Below, piece after piece: positions 34,843-44,970 of a DNA stretch of 64,000 bases. Numbering within the stretch: the stretch's first letter is position 1; the number at the start of each line of letters is the position of its first letter. Source of the DNA: Pseudomonas graminis (GTDB lineage: Bacteria > Pseudomonadota > Gammaproteobacteria > Pseudomonadales > Pseudomonadaceae); NCBI RefSeq assembly GCF_002093745.1, contig NZ_MTSB01000006.1, forward strand, positions 1 through 64,000, in the 5' to 3' direction. A program made the translations under genes and the position numbers. The notes beneath the pieces are model-generated. The model was not told the origin of the DNA. It saw only the letters and a program-made list of their open reading frames with translations, and ran no database searches.

Positions 34843-35376
34843 TCAAAGGTCCGACTCAACCACCACGCGGACCTTTGACGCATCCATCGCGTACGCCGCG
34901 TCGGCCAGGTCGTTGTTGACCTTTTCGATCTTCAGGGTGCCTTCAACCCACAGCGGTGTGTAGATGTCATCCAGCTTCAGCCCCTTGGGGTAACGCACCA
35001 GCACCAATTGGTTGGGGGGCGGTGGCGGGACGTGGATGCAGGCGCCGGGGTACGGCACGAGGAAGAACAGCGTGCTGTGGCCTTTGGCATCGGTTTCGAG
35101 GGGGACGGGATAACCGCCGAGACGAATGGCCTTGCCATTCATTGCAGGGACTGTCTTGGTCGAATACATGACCGCAGGCAACCCCTTGCTCTGCTTCAAC
35201 CCACCCTTGCTGTCGAACGTGCCCATCGCTTCCGGGGAATTGTGGTCAATCTCGGGCATGGCTTCGAGGGCTTTTTGATCGGACTTGGGCATCAGCTCAA
35301 GCCAGTCGGTTTCCGGCAATTGCGCGTGAGCAAGCCCGGACACCAGCAGAAGAGTCATCAACAGATAGCGACGCAT
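34843..35376 (-). CDS. Exported DUF3299 protein
   Basis: A 177-residue protein with a signal peptide (RRYLLMTLLLVSGLAHAQ). The mature domain contains FFLVPYPGACIHVPPPPPNQ, the hallmark of DUF3299, with one cysteine, then a β-rich end. DUF3299 proteins are periplasmic and found beside metal or ABC-transport genes in some genomes; the function is unknown. The start is the Met before the signal peptide, five residues into the longest frame. It is convergent with the mutarotase gene. Confidence 0.82.
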   Translation of the reverse strand: MRRYLLMTLLLVSGLAHAQLPETDWLELMPKSDQKALEAMPEIDHNSPEAMGTFDSKGGLKQSKGLPAVMYSTKTVPAMNGKAIRLGGYPVPLETDAKGHSTLFFLVPYPGACIHVPPPPPNQLVLVRYPKGLKLDDIYTPLWVEGTLKIEKVNNDLADAAYAMDASKVRVVVESDL

Positions 35377-35459
35377 GATAAAGCTCGGCAATGGGGAGAA
35401 GAGTTGCCGCGCATTCTAGCCCTCTGCGCCGTTCAGAACAGAGGGCTGAACATTAAACG

Positions 35460-35705
35460 TTATTTCTTTTTGATCATGCCGTAGATGACCAGCAGGATGA
35501 TTGCGCCGACCAGTGCGCCCAGGAAACCTGCACCCTCGCCTGCATGGTAGATGCCCAACGCCTGGCCACCGTAGGTAGCGGCAAGCGAACCGGCGATACC
35601 CAGCACGATGGTCATGATCCAGCCCATGCTGTCATCGCCCGGCTTCAGGAAGCGAGCCAACAGACCGACGATCAGACCGATAAAGATGGTTCCAATGATA
35701 CCCAT
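35460..35705 (-). CDS. GlsB/YeaQ/YmgE-family stress-response membrane protein
   Basis: An 81-residue membrane protein with three hydrophobic stretches (IIGTIFIGLIVGLLARFL, WIMTIVLGIAGSLAATY, FLGALVGAIILLVIYGMI) and a basic end KKK. The motif RFLKPGDDSMGWI is characteristic of the transglycosylase-associated (GlsB-like) family, linked to general stress in several bacteria. The start is the ATG at 35705, preceded by AGAGGGAAATGGC. Confidence 0.9.
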   Translation of the reverse strand: MGIIGTIFIGLIVGLLARFLKPGDDSMGWIMTIVLGIAGSLAATYGGQALGIYHAGEGAGFLGALVGAIILLVIYGMIKKK

Positions 35706-35889
35706 GCCATTTCCCTCTGTATTAAGTGAATATGCCTGAGCCACTAGCAGCCCTGACCTACTGCTATCTGAGAACAGTGACAGGGAATGGTTCCGGCGAA
35801 ATAACGAGTTTGAGGCGAGGTGGAAAATTCTTCATGAATGGCGGGGCTGAGCCGGTCCGAAGCTGAACGTCGGAGATCGGCACGGCCTT

Positions 35890-35927
35890 TAAAAACGGCA
35901 TTCCGAACGCTTCAACGTCGGAATGCC
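35890..35927 (-). terminator. Terminator of purEK
   Basis: On the minus strand GGCATTCCGA and TCGGAATGCC form a perfect 10-bp stem with an 11-nt loop, followed by GTTTTTAAAG. It lies 42 bp after the purK stop. Confidence 0.85.
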
Positions 35928-35968
35928 AGCGCGGAGCCTCGGCACGACAGTCAGTAAAACCGCCAGCG

Positions 35969-37048
35969 TCAGCCTATCAGCGCTTCGACCTGCTTCACCT
36001 GACGATCCAGCGTGGCGCGGTCAGCGCTGCGGACAGTGGCGTGGCCCACTTTGCGGCCAGCCTTGAAAGCCTTGCCATAGTGATGCAGGTGGCAGTCTTC
36101 GATGGCAGCGACCTTGTCCACCGGTGGCACTTCACCAATGAAGTTGAGCATGGCGCTTTCGCCCACTTTGGCGGTGGACCCCAGCGGCAAGCCGGCAACC
36201 GCCCGCAGGTGGTTTTCGAACTGGCTGCACTCTGCACCTTCGGTGGTCCAGTGCCCGGAGTTGTGTACGCGAGGGGCGATCTCGTTGGCTTTCAGGCCGC
36301 CGTCGACTTCGAAGAACTCGAACGCCAGCACACCGACGTAATCCAGTTGCTGCAAAACGCGACCGGCGTAATCTTCAGCCAGCGCCTGCAACGGGTGATC
36401 GGTACTGGCAATGGACAGCCGCAGAATGCCGCTGTCATGCGTGTTGTGAACCAGCGGATAGAAGCGGGTTTCACCATCACGCGCACGCACCGCAATCAAC
36501 GAGACTTCGCCGGTGAAAGGGACGAAACCTTCCAGCAGACAAGGCACGCTGCCCAGCTCGGCGAACGTACCCACCACATCGGCCGCCGAGCGCAGAACCT
36601 TCTGGCCTTTGCCGTCATAACCCAGGGTGCGTGTTTTCAGAACGGCAGGCAGCCCGATGCTGGCCACGGCAGCGTCCAGGTCGGCCTGCGACTGGATGTC
36701 AGCGAATGCCGGCGTCGGAATGCCCAGGTCCTTGAACATGCTTTTCTCGAACCAGCGGTCACGCGCGATGCGCAAGGCTTCGGCACTTGGGTAGACCGGG
36801 ACGAACTGCGACAGGAACGCGACGGTTTCAGCCGGGACGCTTTCAAACTCGAACGTCACCAGGTCGACTTCATCAGCCAGTTGGCGCAGATGGTCCAGAT
36901 CGCCGTAATCGGCACGCAGATGCTCGCCCAGCGCGGCTGCACAGGCATCCGGCGCAGGATCGAGAAAGGCGAAGTTCATGCCCAGCGGCGTACCTGCCAG
37001 GGCCAACATGCGGCCCAGCTGGCCGCCACCGATTACACCGATCTTCAT
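35969..37048 (-). CDS. purK: N5-carboxyaminoimidazole ribonucleotide synthase
   Basis: A 359-residue ATP-grasp enzyme that makes N5-CAIR from AIR, bicarbonate and ATP in purine synthesis. It opens with the family pattern IGVIGGGQLGRMLALA. The ATP-grasp parts include LKTRTLGYDGKGQ, FEFFEVDGGLKANEIAPR and the VHNSGHWTTEG segment. It starts 9 bp after purE with GAGG before the ATG, so the two are one operon. Confidence 0.97.
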   Translation of the reverse strand: MKIGVIGGGQLGRMLALAGTPLGMNFAFLDPAPDACAAALGEHLRADYGDLDHLRQLADEVDLVTFEFESVPAETVAFLSQFVPVYPSAEALRIARDRWFEKSMFKDLGIPTPAFADIQSQADLDAAVASIGLPAVLKTRTLGYDGKGQKVLRSAADVVGTFAELGSVPCLLEGFVPFTGEVSLIAVRARDGETRFYPLVHNTHDSGILRLSIASTDHPLQALAEDYAGRVLQQLDYVGVLAFEFFEVDGGLKANEIAPRVHNSGHWTTEGAECSQFENHLRAVAGLPLGSTAKVGESAMLNFIGEVPPVDKVAAIEDCHLHHYGKAFKAGRKVGHATVRSADRATLDRQVKQVEALIG

Positions 37049-37057
37049 GGAAAAACC

Positions 37058-37549
37058 TCAGGCGTGGCGTGGGTCTGGATTGTCCAGGACGCTGTCTGTC
37101 TGCTCAGTGCGGAATTTCTTCAGCGCTGCGTGGAATTGCGGGTGCTTGGCGCCAAGGATGCTGGCCGACAGCAGCGCGGCGTTGATCGCACCGGCTTTGC
37201 CGATGGCCAGCGTCGCCACCGGGATACCGGCGGGCATCTGCACGATCGACAGCAGCGAGTCGACACCCGACAGCATCGAGGACTGCACCGGTACACCCAG
37301 CACAGGCAGATGGGTCTTGGCAGCGCACATGCCCGGCAAGTGAGCGGCACCACCGGCACCGGCGATGATCACTTCAATGCCTCGGCCTTCCGCTTCGTCT
37401 GCGTACTGGAACAGCAGGTCCGGCGTGCGGTGGGCTGACACCACTTTGACTTCAAAAGGGATGCCGAGCTTTTCCAGCATGTCGGCGGTGTGGCTAAGGG
37501 TGGACCAATCGGACTTGGAGCCCATGATCACGCCAACCAGTGCGCTCAT
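37058..37549 (-). CDS. purE: N5-CAIR mutase
   Basis: A 163-residue class I PurE, which converts N5-CAIR to CAIR. Active-site segments [13 protein letters not shown] and [10 protein letters not shown] and the glycine-rich [14 protein letters not shown] are intact. The start is the ATG at 37549 with GAGAGG upstream; the 52 residues before it in the longest frame are leader sequence. It is first gene of purEK. Its leader holds a terminator-like hairpin, described separately. Confidence 0.97.
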   Translation of the reverse strand: MSALVGVIMGSKSDWSTLSHTADMLEKLGIPFEVKVVSAHRTPDLLFQYADEAEGRGIEVIIAGAGGAAHLPGMCAAKTHLPVLGVPVQSSMLSGVDSLLSIVQMPAGIPVATLAIGKAGAINAALLSASILGAKHPQFHAALKKFRTEQTDSVLDNPDPRHA

Positions 37550-37590
37550 CGTCGTGCCTCTCATCGGGCGCCCGCAGGCGCAGCTTAAAA

Positions 37591-37626
37591 CAACAAGCCA
37601 CGCGGGAGGACCGGCGTGGCTTGTTG
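37591..37626 (-). promoter_or_regulatory. Terminator-like hairpin in the purE leader
   Basis: On the minus strand CAACAAGCCACGC and GCGTGGCTTGTTG form a perfect 13-bp stem with a 10-nt loop, followed at once by TTTTAAG. It lies between the likely promoter (-10 TATACT, 37670-37665) and the purE start. Such a terminator inside a 5' leader suggests attenuation or a riboswitch; a smaller CGGCC/GGCCG hairpin precedes it. It might instead end an unnoticed short transcript. Confidence 0.6.
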
Positions 37627-37664
37627 TACGAATAATGACCGATTTAACCGGCCAAAGGCCGCGC

Positions 37665-37670
37665 AGTATA
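37665..37670 (-). promoter_or_regulatory. Probable -10 of the purEK promoter
   Basis: TATACT on the minus strand, with a TTTAAA 15 bp upstream as an imperfect -35, places the transcription start near 37657, about 108 nt before the purE ATG. Confidence 0.5.
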
Positions 37671-37950
37671 CCGCAAAGTTGTGCGTTTAAAGCACCCGCG
37701 ATCACCTTCCGTCATCGACGGTGCCGGGCATCCCTGCAGGCCGTGATTGCAGTCTCGAAGCAACTGGATGGCTACGCCGGTAGCGGTCGGGATTTCGTCG
37801 CCCTCATCGAGGGCTTCCTACACCACAAGAGCAGCGCCCCTACCGATTGAAGCGCAAGGTACAACTGTTGTAGCCGATCAGCATTTGATTAACTGGCGCT
37901 GCAACATTGGCTTAACAATTGAATCGACTCTCAAGGATGAGAACGTACTT

Positions 37951-38568
37951 ATGAAAAACCTACTGAAAACATGGCTGTGTCTGGCCGTCTTTTTTTACCT
38001 GCCTTTTGCCAGTGCAGATCGACCCAATCTGGGATTGTTCCTGATCATGCATGATCAACTGACACCGCAGGAAGAAGCAGAGCTGGGTGATGGTTACCTG
38101 AATCACCTGCTCGCCCAAATGGAAGAAATCACGGGGCGCAGGACAACCGTCATACGTGTCAAAGATGTACCTGGCTTGACAGATTTCGCTTATCGCGGAG
38201 ATGACATGGATGGCCTGTCACTGAAATTGTTTCTGGCAAGCAGAAATTATGCAGATGAGAAAAACCTGCCGCGCCCGTCAGCACGACATAAATACGTATT
38301 TCTGACCTCTAATAAAATCCGCCCGACCACACATGGCTTCGCGGCAAAACACTACAACGTCGCTATCGCATCCCTCAAAAACTACAACACACTGGCGCAC
38401 GAAATAGGCCACCTTTTTGGCGCTACACACGAGGCCGCAACCGGCTTCCCGTGCCAGACGACGATGTGGGAGGACTTCTCGACATCGATCATCCCCTGCT
38501 ATTACTTCAGCGAAGCCAACAGGGACCTGATTCGCAACTACGTTGACAACATACCCTCCATCAACTGA
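37951..38568 (+). CDS. Secreted metzincin-like zinc peptidase, copy 1
   Basis: A 205-residue protein with a signal peptide (LLKTWLCLAVFFYLPFASA). It has the extended zinc motif HEIGHLFGATH (His150, Glu151, His154, Gly157, His160), diagnostic of metzincins. CQTTMW twelve residues after the third His (Met172) could be the Met-turn. Cys168 and a second Cys near 183 may form a disulphide. The size is small for the class and no propeptide is obvious. The start is the ATG at 37951; the longest frame begins upstream but without signal sequence. It is followed by a paralog; target unknown. Confidence 0.82.
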   Translation: MKNLLKTWLCLAVFFYLPFASADRPNLGLFLIMHDQLTPQEEAELGDGYLNHLLAQMEEITGRRTTVIRVKDVPGLTDFAYRGDDMDGLSLKLFLASRNYADEKNLPRPSARHKYVFLTSNKIRPTTHGFAAKHYNVAIASLKNYNTLAHEIGHLFGATHEAATGFPCQTTMWEDFSTSIIPCYYFSEANRDLIRNYVDNIPSIN

Positions 38569-38806
38569 GTCATCGGCCCGCCACACACCCTCGACTCACC
38601 GCGCGTCTGTTGGGCGCGCGCATCGCAAGAGCACAGGCCTGACCGGCCCCAATGAAAAGCAGGCATCCGTCCTGCACTTCAGGACAGGTAAGGACTACAT
38701 CCACAGATGCCCATTCTGATTTCCTGCCGAAGCCGACTGCTATTAGATAACAGGGGCCGGTCACGGACGGACCGACCATTAATCCAACAACTCAAGGATG
38801 AGTACA

Positions 38807-39442
38807 ATGCTGAAAAAATACGCAAACCACCTGCTGCTGTTCTGCGCACTGACGCTAAGCCACGGGGCATGGGCAGATCAGACCGCCTCCAAGCGCCCGT
38901 TGACGCTGTACCTGGTTCTCCACGACGACCTTTCGCATCACAACACCCACGAACTGCGTCAGGATTACTTCGCCTGGCTTATCAAGGACCTCGAAAGCTT
39001 CACCGATCGCTATGTCCGGCTGATATTCATTCGCGACGTCCCGGACCTCACGGATTTCGCTTACCAGAATGACGATGTGGACGAGACCTATTTCGCCTGG
39101 AAAAACAAAATGGATCAGTACGTGATCGCCAATGACATGGAGCGCAGCGCGACCAGCAAGTACCTGCTGTTGACTCAGAACAAGATCAACGCGAATGACT
39201 TGGGCGCCAGCACCGACAAAAGCTACACCGGCATAGCCTCACTGGAAACATTCACCATTCCCGCACACGAGCTGGGCCATATGCTCGGTGGCACTCACGA
39301 AGCTGCCGAAGTGATCTACAAAGGCGGTTGGTGGTGTCAGACGAATATCGTCGAAGTCCACCAAAGCGTGCGCTCCAACTGCTACGTCTACAGCGATGCG
39401 AACAAGCAAATCATCGCCGACCATCTGAGCAGATTTCCCTGA
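38807..39442 (+). CDS. Secreted metzincin-like zinc peptidase, copy 2
   Basis: A 211-residue paralog of the preceding gene with a signal peptide (NHLLLFCALTLSHGAWA). The zinc motif is HELGHMLGGTH (His154, Glu155, His158, Gly161, His164). Shared blocks include RDVPDLTDFAYQNDD and GIASLETF. At the Met-turn position it has CQTNI instead of CQTTM, so the expected methionine is missing (Ile181). The ATG at 38807 has AAGGA 8 bp upstream. Both genes carry the same CTCAAGGATGAG(A/T)AC leader, pointing to recent duplication. Confidence 0.8.
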   Translation: MLKKYANHLLLFCALTLSHGAWADQTASKRPLTLYLVLHDDLSHHNTHELRQDYFAWLIKDLESFTDRYVRLIFIRDVPDLTDFAYQNDDVDETYFAWKNKMDQYVIANDMERSATSKYLLLTQNKINANDLGASTDKSYTGIASLETFTIPAHELGHMLGGTHEAAEVIYKGGWWCQTNIVEVHQSVRSNCYVYSDANKQIIADHLSRFP

Positions 39443-39485
39443 ACAGGCCAGGGCCTCTCTGCGGCATTGCCAAGGGCGGCCCTTG

Positions 39486-40397
39486 TCATGACGACTCAGA
39501 CGAAGCAGCGCTTTCAAGCTTGCGCCACAGCAGGCGAACGTTGGCCTTGCGCACCAGTGCGCAACGGTACAGGCGAATCTCCAGCGGAACGTGCCATTGC
39601 GGCCCGCCGCACACCACCAGCTCTCCGCGCGCCAACTCGGCGCGCACACTCAGGTGCGGCACCCAGGCGATGCCCAACCCTTCAAGCGCCATACTTTTCA
39701 GGCTGTCAGCCATCGCCGTTTCGTACACCGTCGTGAAACGCAGATTGCGCTGGCGCAGCAGCAGGTTCACCGAGCGCCCCAGAAAGGCGCCTGCGCTGTA
39801 CGCGAGCAACGGCACACTTGCTTCGCCTTCCATATCAAACAAAGGCCGGCCATCGGCATCCGCCGCACACACCGGCAACATTTCGGTATGCCCCAGATGC
39901 AGAGAAGGGAATATTTCGGCGTCCATCTGTAACGCCGCGTCGGGGTCGTAGAACGCCAGCATCAGGTCGCAACCGCCCTCGCGCAAGGCATGCACGGCGT
40001 CGCCAACGTTGGTGGCGACCAGTCGGGTCGCAATGTTCAGGCCTTCATTGCGCAACTGGGCGATCCAGCGTGGAAAGAACCCGAGAGCCAGGGAATGGGC
40101 TGCCGCCACCTGCATGACCTCACCCTGACCGCCCTCGAGATGGTGCAGGTGGCGCACCACTTCTCCCAACTGCTCGACCACCGTGCGTGCCGTGACCAGA
40201 AACAGCTGGCCGGCAGCCGTCAGTTCGATAGGCGTGCGCGTGCGATTGACCAGGGTGAGCCCCAACGCAGCTTCAAGGCTGCGAATACGCCGACTGAACG
40301 CCGGCTGGGTCACAAAGCGGCGATCGGCCGCCTGGGAAAAGCTGCGAGTGGCCGCCAGGGCGCTGAAATCCTCCAGCCATTTGCTTTCCAGATTCAT
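39486..40397 (-). CDS. LysR-family regulator (HypT/YjiE-like)
   Basis: A 303-residue regulator. The N-terminal helix-turn-helix (residues 8-60) includes WLEDFSALAATRSFSQAADR and TQPAFSRRIRSLE, the form seen in HypT-like LysR proteins. The effector domain follows. The start at ATG 40397 has GGGAGG upstream; 19 residues of a longer frame are discarded. It is divergent from aspA, so it probably regulates aspartate use. The effector is unknown; oxidant sensing as in HypT is only one possibility. Confidence 0.85.
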   Translation of the reverse strand: MNLESKWLEDFSALAATRSFSQAADRRFVTQPAFSRRIRSLEAALGLTLVNRTRTPIELTAAGQLFLVTARTVVEQLGEVVRHLHHLEGGQGEVMQVAAAHSLALGFFPRWIAQLRNEGLNIATRLVATNVGDAVHALREGGCDLMLAFYDPDAALQMDAEIFPSLHLGHTEMLPVCAADADGRPLFDMEGEASVPLLAYSAGAFLGRSVNLLLRQRNLRFTTVYETAMADSLKSMALEGLGIAWVPHLSVRAELARGELVVCGGPQWHVPLEIRLYRCALVRKANVRLLWRKLESAASSESS

Positions 40398-40714
40398 CAG
40401 GTCCTCCCGGACAATGGATAACTGCCTCGACTGGCGACTGCGCATGCCCTGCAAGCACCGGTTTCAGGCGACCCCCGTGGGACGTCCGACAACGCGCCGC
40501 CGATACATGACCTGGCTGCCACCCGAACAGACCAGGCAGCAAACCGGGTGCGACATTTTGCCCTCTTTACGCACTGAGAGGAATCCAGGTCACACCGCCG
40601 TTATGCCGTTATTGCATAGCCCAGCGTTTAACAGCATTGGTCAAGACGGGACGGCAAGCCCACTATTCGCGGCGTTCCGGCATTGTCCGTGCCTTTTTTG
40701 AGACTCTTTTTATC
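40398..40714. other. 317-bp divergent region between LysR gene and aspA
   Basis: Holds both promoters. The only clear motif is a LysR-type box at 40602-40618. No gene is supported. Confidence 0.45.
40602..40618. promoter_or_regulatory. Candidate LysR box upstream of aspA
   Basis: TATGC-CGTTATT-GCATA is a palindrome with the T-N11-A core typical of LysR-family operators, about 100 bp before the aspA start, in the region shared with the divergent LysR gene. Confidence 0.5.
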
Positions 40715-42139
<1,425 letters not shown>

Positions 42140-42201
42140 CAGGAATGACCTGCGCAACCTGCTCACCAGATTGAGGGCCTAGACACCCCTCAATTTTTTG
42201 A

Positions 42202-42235
42202 GGGTCTGGGAGTGATTCTCCAGACCCTTTTTTTT
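42202..42235 (+). terminator. Terminator of aspA
   Basis: GGGTCTGG and CCAGACCC pair around AGTGATTCT-type loop sequence and are followed by eight T. Just upstream a second hairpin (CCCTCAA/TTGAGGG, 42187-42204) overlaps it. Confidence 0.92.
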
Positions 42236-42420
42236 GCCCGCGGCAAAGGACTCCGACACTGGATCCAAAGCCTCAGGTCCCCCATTTCTGCGGCATAATC
42301 CGCAGGAGTATTCATTCAGTGTCGCGAATGAAGAATCAGCCTCACAAGAACGCGACTACAGACGTAAAAACTTTGCACCGGTATAGTGCGCCCCCTCAAA
42401 AGTAGCGAGGAATAACAAAA

Positions 42421-43872
42421 ATGCTGGAAATGATTAACGACTTTCTCTCCGGTAAAGTACTGATCGTACTTATCGTTGGCCTGGGCAGTTACTTCACGAT
42501 CCGCTCGCGTTTCGTTCAGTTTCGACACTTTTTCCACATGTTCTCGGTGTTTCGTGACAGCTTGCGCAGCAGCGCCGGTCAACTGAGTTCGTTTCAGGCA
42601 CTGATGCTCAGCCTTGCAGGCCGCGTCGGTGCGGGCAACATCGCAGGCGTCGGCATTGCCGTAACGCTGGGTGGCCCGGGTGCCGTGTTCTGGATGTGGG
42701 TCACCGCACTGGTCGGCATGTCCAGCAGCTTCATCGAGTGTTCGCTCGCTCAGCTTTACAAGCGCAAGGACTCCGAAGGCCAGTTCCGCGGCGGTCCGGC
42801 GTATTACATCCAGCACGGTCTGGGTAAACGCTGGCTGGGTATGGTCATGGCCGTATTGCTGCTGGTGACCTTCGGCTTTGCCTTCAACGGCCTGCAATCC
42901 CACGCCGTGACCGACTCGCTGAAAAGCGCGTTCAACATCGACACCACCACCACCGGCCTTTGCCTGGTTGTGCTGCTCGGTCTGGCGTTCATCGGCGGCA
43001 TCAAGCGCATCGCGGCCATCTCCGACCTGCTGGTGCCGGTCAAGACCCTGATCTACATCGCCGTCACCATCTACGTCATCGTTCTGCAGATCGACCACGT
43101 TCCAGGCATGCTGATGACCATCGTCAGAAGCGCCTTCGGCATCGATCCAGTGTTCGGCGGCCTGATCGGCAGCGCAATCGTGATGGGCGTCAAGCGTGGC
43201 GTCTTCGCCAACGAAGCCGGCCTGGGCAGTGCGCCAAACGTGGCTGCAGTGGCTCATGTAGAGCACCCGGTGGCACAAGGCGTGGTTCAGGCATTCAGCG
43301 TGTTCCTCGACACTTTCGTCATCTGCACCTGCACCGCCCTGCTGATCCTGCTGTCCGGCATCTACGACATCGGGTATGACGGCAACGGCATCGTGCTGGC
43401 GCAGAACTCGCTGGCGGCAGTGGTCGGTGACTGGGGTCGCATCTTCATCAGCGTGGCGCTGGCCCTGTTCGTCTTTACTTCGATTCTCTACAACTACTAC
43501 CTGGGCGAGAACAGCCTGCGGTTCCTGTTTGGCGAGAAGCTCAAGGCCATCGTGCTCTATCGCATCGCGGTTCTGGCCCTGATCCTGTGGGGTGCCGTGG
43601 TCGACCTGAAAGACGTGCTGGCCTTCGCAGACATCACCATGACCATGCTGGCGTTCGTCAACCTGATCGCACTGGCCATGCTGTTCAAAGTAGTGAAGCG
43701 CATTCTGAACGACTACGATGCGCAGCGTCGGGCCGGCATCAAGACGCCAGTGTTCGATTCCAGCCAGTTCCCTGACCTGGACCTGGACCGCAACGCATGG
43801 CCGGCCAACCCGTCCCGTCAGTCGACGCAGGACGCCGAACTGGCCGCCAAGCATGCGGCAGAAGCACGATAA
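42421..43872 (+). CDS. Sodium:alanine/glycine symporter (AGCS family)
   Basis: A 483-residue membrane transporter with about eleven helices. Typical AGCS blocks are LAGRVGAGNIAGVGIAVTLG, GGPGAVFWMWVTALVGMSS, FRGGPAYYIQHGLG and KRGVFANEAGLGSAPNVAA. It imports alanine, glycine or related amino acids with sodium. Here it lies between aspA and an asparaginase gene (26 bp downstream), so asparagine or aspartate-related transport is a reasonable inference. The C-terminal 45 residues are hydrophilic. Confidence 0.93.
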   Translation: MLEMINDFLSGKVLIVLIVGLGSYFTIRSRFVQFRHFFHMFSVFRDSLRSSAGQLSSFQALMLSLAGRVGAGNIAGVGIAVTLGGPGAVFWMWVTALVGMSSSFIECSLAQLYKRKDSEGQFRGGPAYYIQHGLGKRWLGMVMAVLLLVTFGFAFNGLQSHAVTDSLKSAFNIDTTTTGLCLVVLLGLAFIGGIKRIAAISDLLVPVKTLIYIAVTIYVIVLQIDHVPGMLMTIVRSAFGIDPVFGGLIGSAIVMGVKRGVFANEAGLGSAPNVAAVAHVEHPVAQGVVQAFSVFLDTFVICTCTALLILLSGIYDIGYDGNGIVLAQNSLAAVVGDWGRIFISVALALFVFTSILYNYYLGENSLRFLFGEKLKAIVLYRIAVLALILWGAVVDLKDVLAFADITMTMLAFVNLIALAMLFKVVKRILNDYDAQRRAGIKTPVFDSSQFPDLDLDRNAWPANPSRQSTQDAELAAKHAAEAR

Positions 43873-43898
43873 ACGCGACGTTACGCCGGAGAAGAACC

Positions 43899-44903
43899 AT
43901 GACTCATGATGCACATCAACCTGCTCGACGCGTGATGGTTCTTTACACCGGCGGCACCATCGGCATGCAGGCCAGCGCCAACGGCCTGGCACCTGCATCG
44001 GGTTTCGAGGCGCGAATGGCCGGGCAACTGGCCGAGCACCCTGAACTGGTGGTGCCCGAGTGGCGTTTTCGCGAGATGTCACCGCTGATCGACAGCGCCA
44101 ACATGACGCCCGCCTACTGGCTGCGCCTGCGCGAGGCGGTCATCGAAGCGGTCGATGTCGATGGCTGCGACGCGGTGCTGGTGCTGCACGGCACGGATAC
44201 CCTGGCGTACAGCGCGGCGGCCATGTGTTTCCAGTTACTGGGTTTCAGCGCACCGGTGGTGTTCACTGGCTCGATGCTGCCTGCCGGCGTGCAGGACAGC
44301 GACGCCTGGGAGAACGTCAACGGCGCGTTGCTCGCCTTGGGTTCAGGCCTGGTGTCGGGTGTGCAGCTGTATTTCCACGGGCAACTGATGACGCCTGTTC
44401 GCTGCGCGAAAATTCGCAGCTTCGGTCGTCAACCGTTCGCGCCGCTGCAACGCTCGCGTGGCGGTCATGCTGTCGTTTCGCTGCCTGATGCGCTGGATTA
44501 TCGGCAAACCAAGGCACAGGCCAATGTCGCCGTATTGCCATTGTTTCCAGGTGTAGGCGCTGCCCAGCTGGACGGACTGGTCAACAGCGGCATTCAGGGT
44601 CTGGTACTCGAATGCTTCGGCAGCGGCACCGGCCCCAGCGACGATTCGCCATTCATCGCCAGCCTGGAAAACGCCCGCGCGCGCGGTGTCTGTGTGGTCG
44701 CGATCACTCAATGCCACGAAGGCGGTGTTGAACTGGACGTCTACGAAGCAGGCAGCCGTCTGCGCGGTGCGGGTGTGCTGTCCGGCGGTGGCATGACCCG
44801 TGAAGCGGCACTCGGCAAGTTGCATGCACTGCTCGGTGCTGGCCTGACGACCGAAGAAGTTCGGCGGTTGGTCGAACTGGACCTGTGTGGCGAGCTGCGT
44901 TAA
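43899..44903 (+). CDS. Type I L-asparaginase
   Basis: A 334-residue cytosolic-type asparaginase (AnsA-like, no signal peptide) that hydrolyses asparagine to aspartate and ammonia. The first catalytic Thr is in VLYTGGTIGMQ and the second in VLVLHGTDTLAYSAA, with the Thr-Asp-Lys-type site completed downstream. It starts at ATG 43899, 26 bp after the AGCS gene, probably in one operon. Its product aspartate feeds the AspA encoded upstream. Confidence 0.92.
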   Translation: MTHDAHQPARRVMVLYTGGTIGMQASANGLAPASGFEARMAGQLAEHPELVVPEWRFREMSPLIDSANMTPAYWLRLREAVIEAVDVDGCDAVLVLHGTDTLAYSAAAMCFQLLGFSAPVVFTGSMLPAGVQDSDAWENVNGALLALGSGLVSGVQLYFHGQLMTPVRCAKIRSFGRQPFAPLQRSRGGHAVVSLPDALDYRQTKAQANVAVLPLFPGVGAAQLDGLVNSGIQGLVLECFGSGTGPSDDSPFIASLENARARGVCVVAITQCHEGGVELDVYEAGSRLRGAGVLSGGGMTREAALGKLHALLGAGLTTEEVRRLVELDLCGELR

Positions 44904-44928
44904 GCCCATCTGACTTTCTGCTCTACCC

Positions 44929-44970
44929 GAGGCGTTCCGCACACGCGGGACGCCTCTCCCCCTTTTTTTT
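44929..44970 (+). terminator. Terminator of the asparaginase gene
   Basis: GAGGCGTTCCGC and GCGGGACGCCTC form a 12-bp stem with one G-T pair around ACAC, followed by TCCCCC and eight T. The T-run overlaps the stop codon of the convergent bestrophin gene. Confidence 0.9.

Larger units (their letters stand above)
37550..37950. other. Divergent region: purE leader and metzincin promoter
   Basis: Contains on the minus strand the purE promoter (TATACT at 37670-37665), a roughly 108-nt leader and its hairpins. The plus-strand half (37690-37950) leads to the first metzincin gene and ends in CTCAAGGATGAG. No gene is supported inside. Confidence 0.45.

Noticed and set aside
36041..37438. 465-codon open frame on the plus strand
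   Set aside because: Antisense to purK and purE; no recognisable protein.
42316..44082. 588-codon open frame on the minus strand
   Set aside because: Antisense to the AGCS symporter gene and rich in His, Gln and Asp repeats, with no family resemblance.
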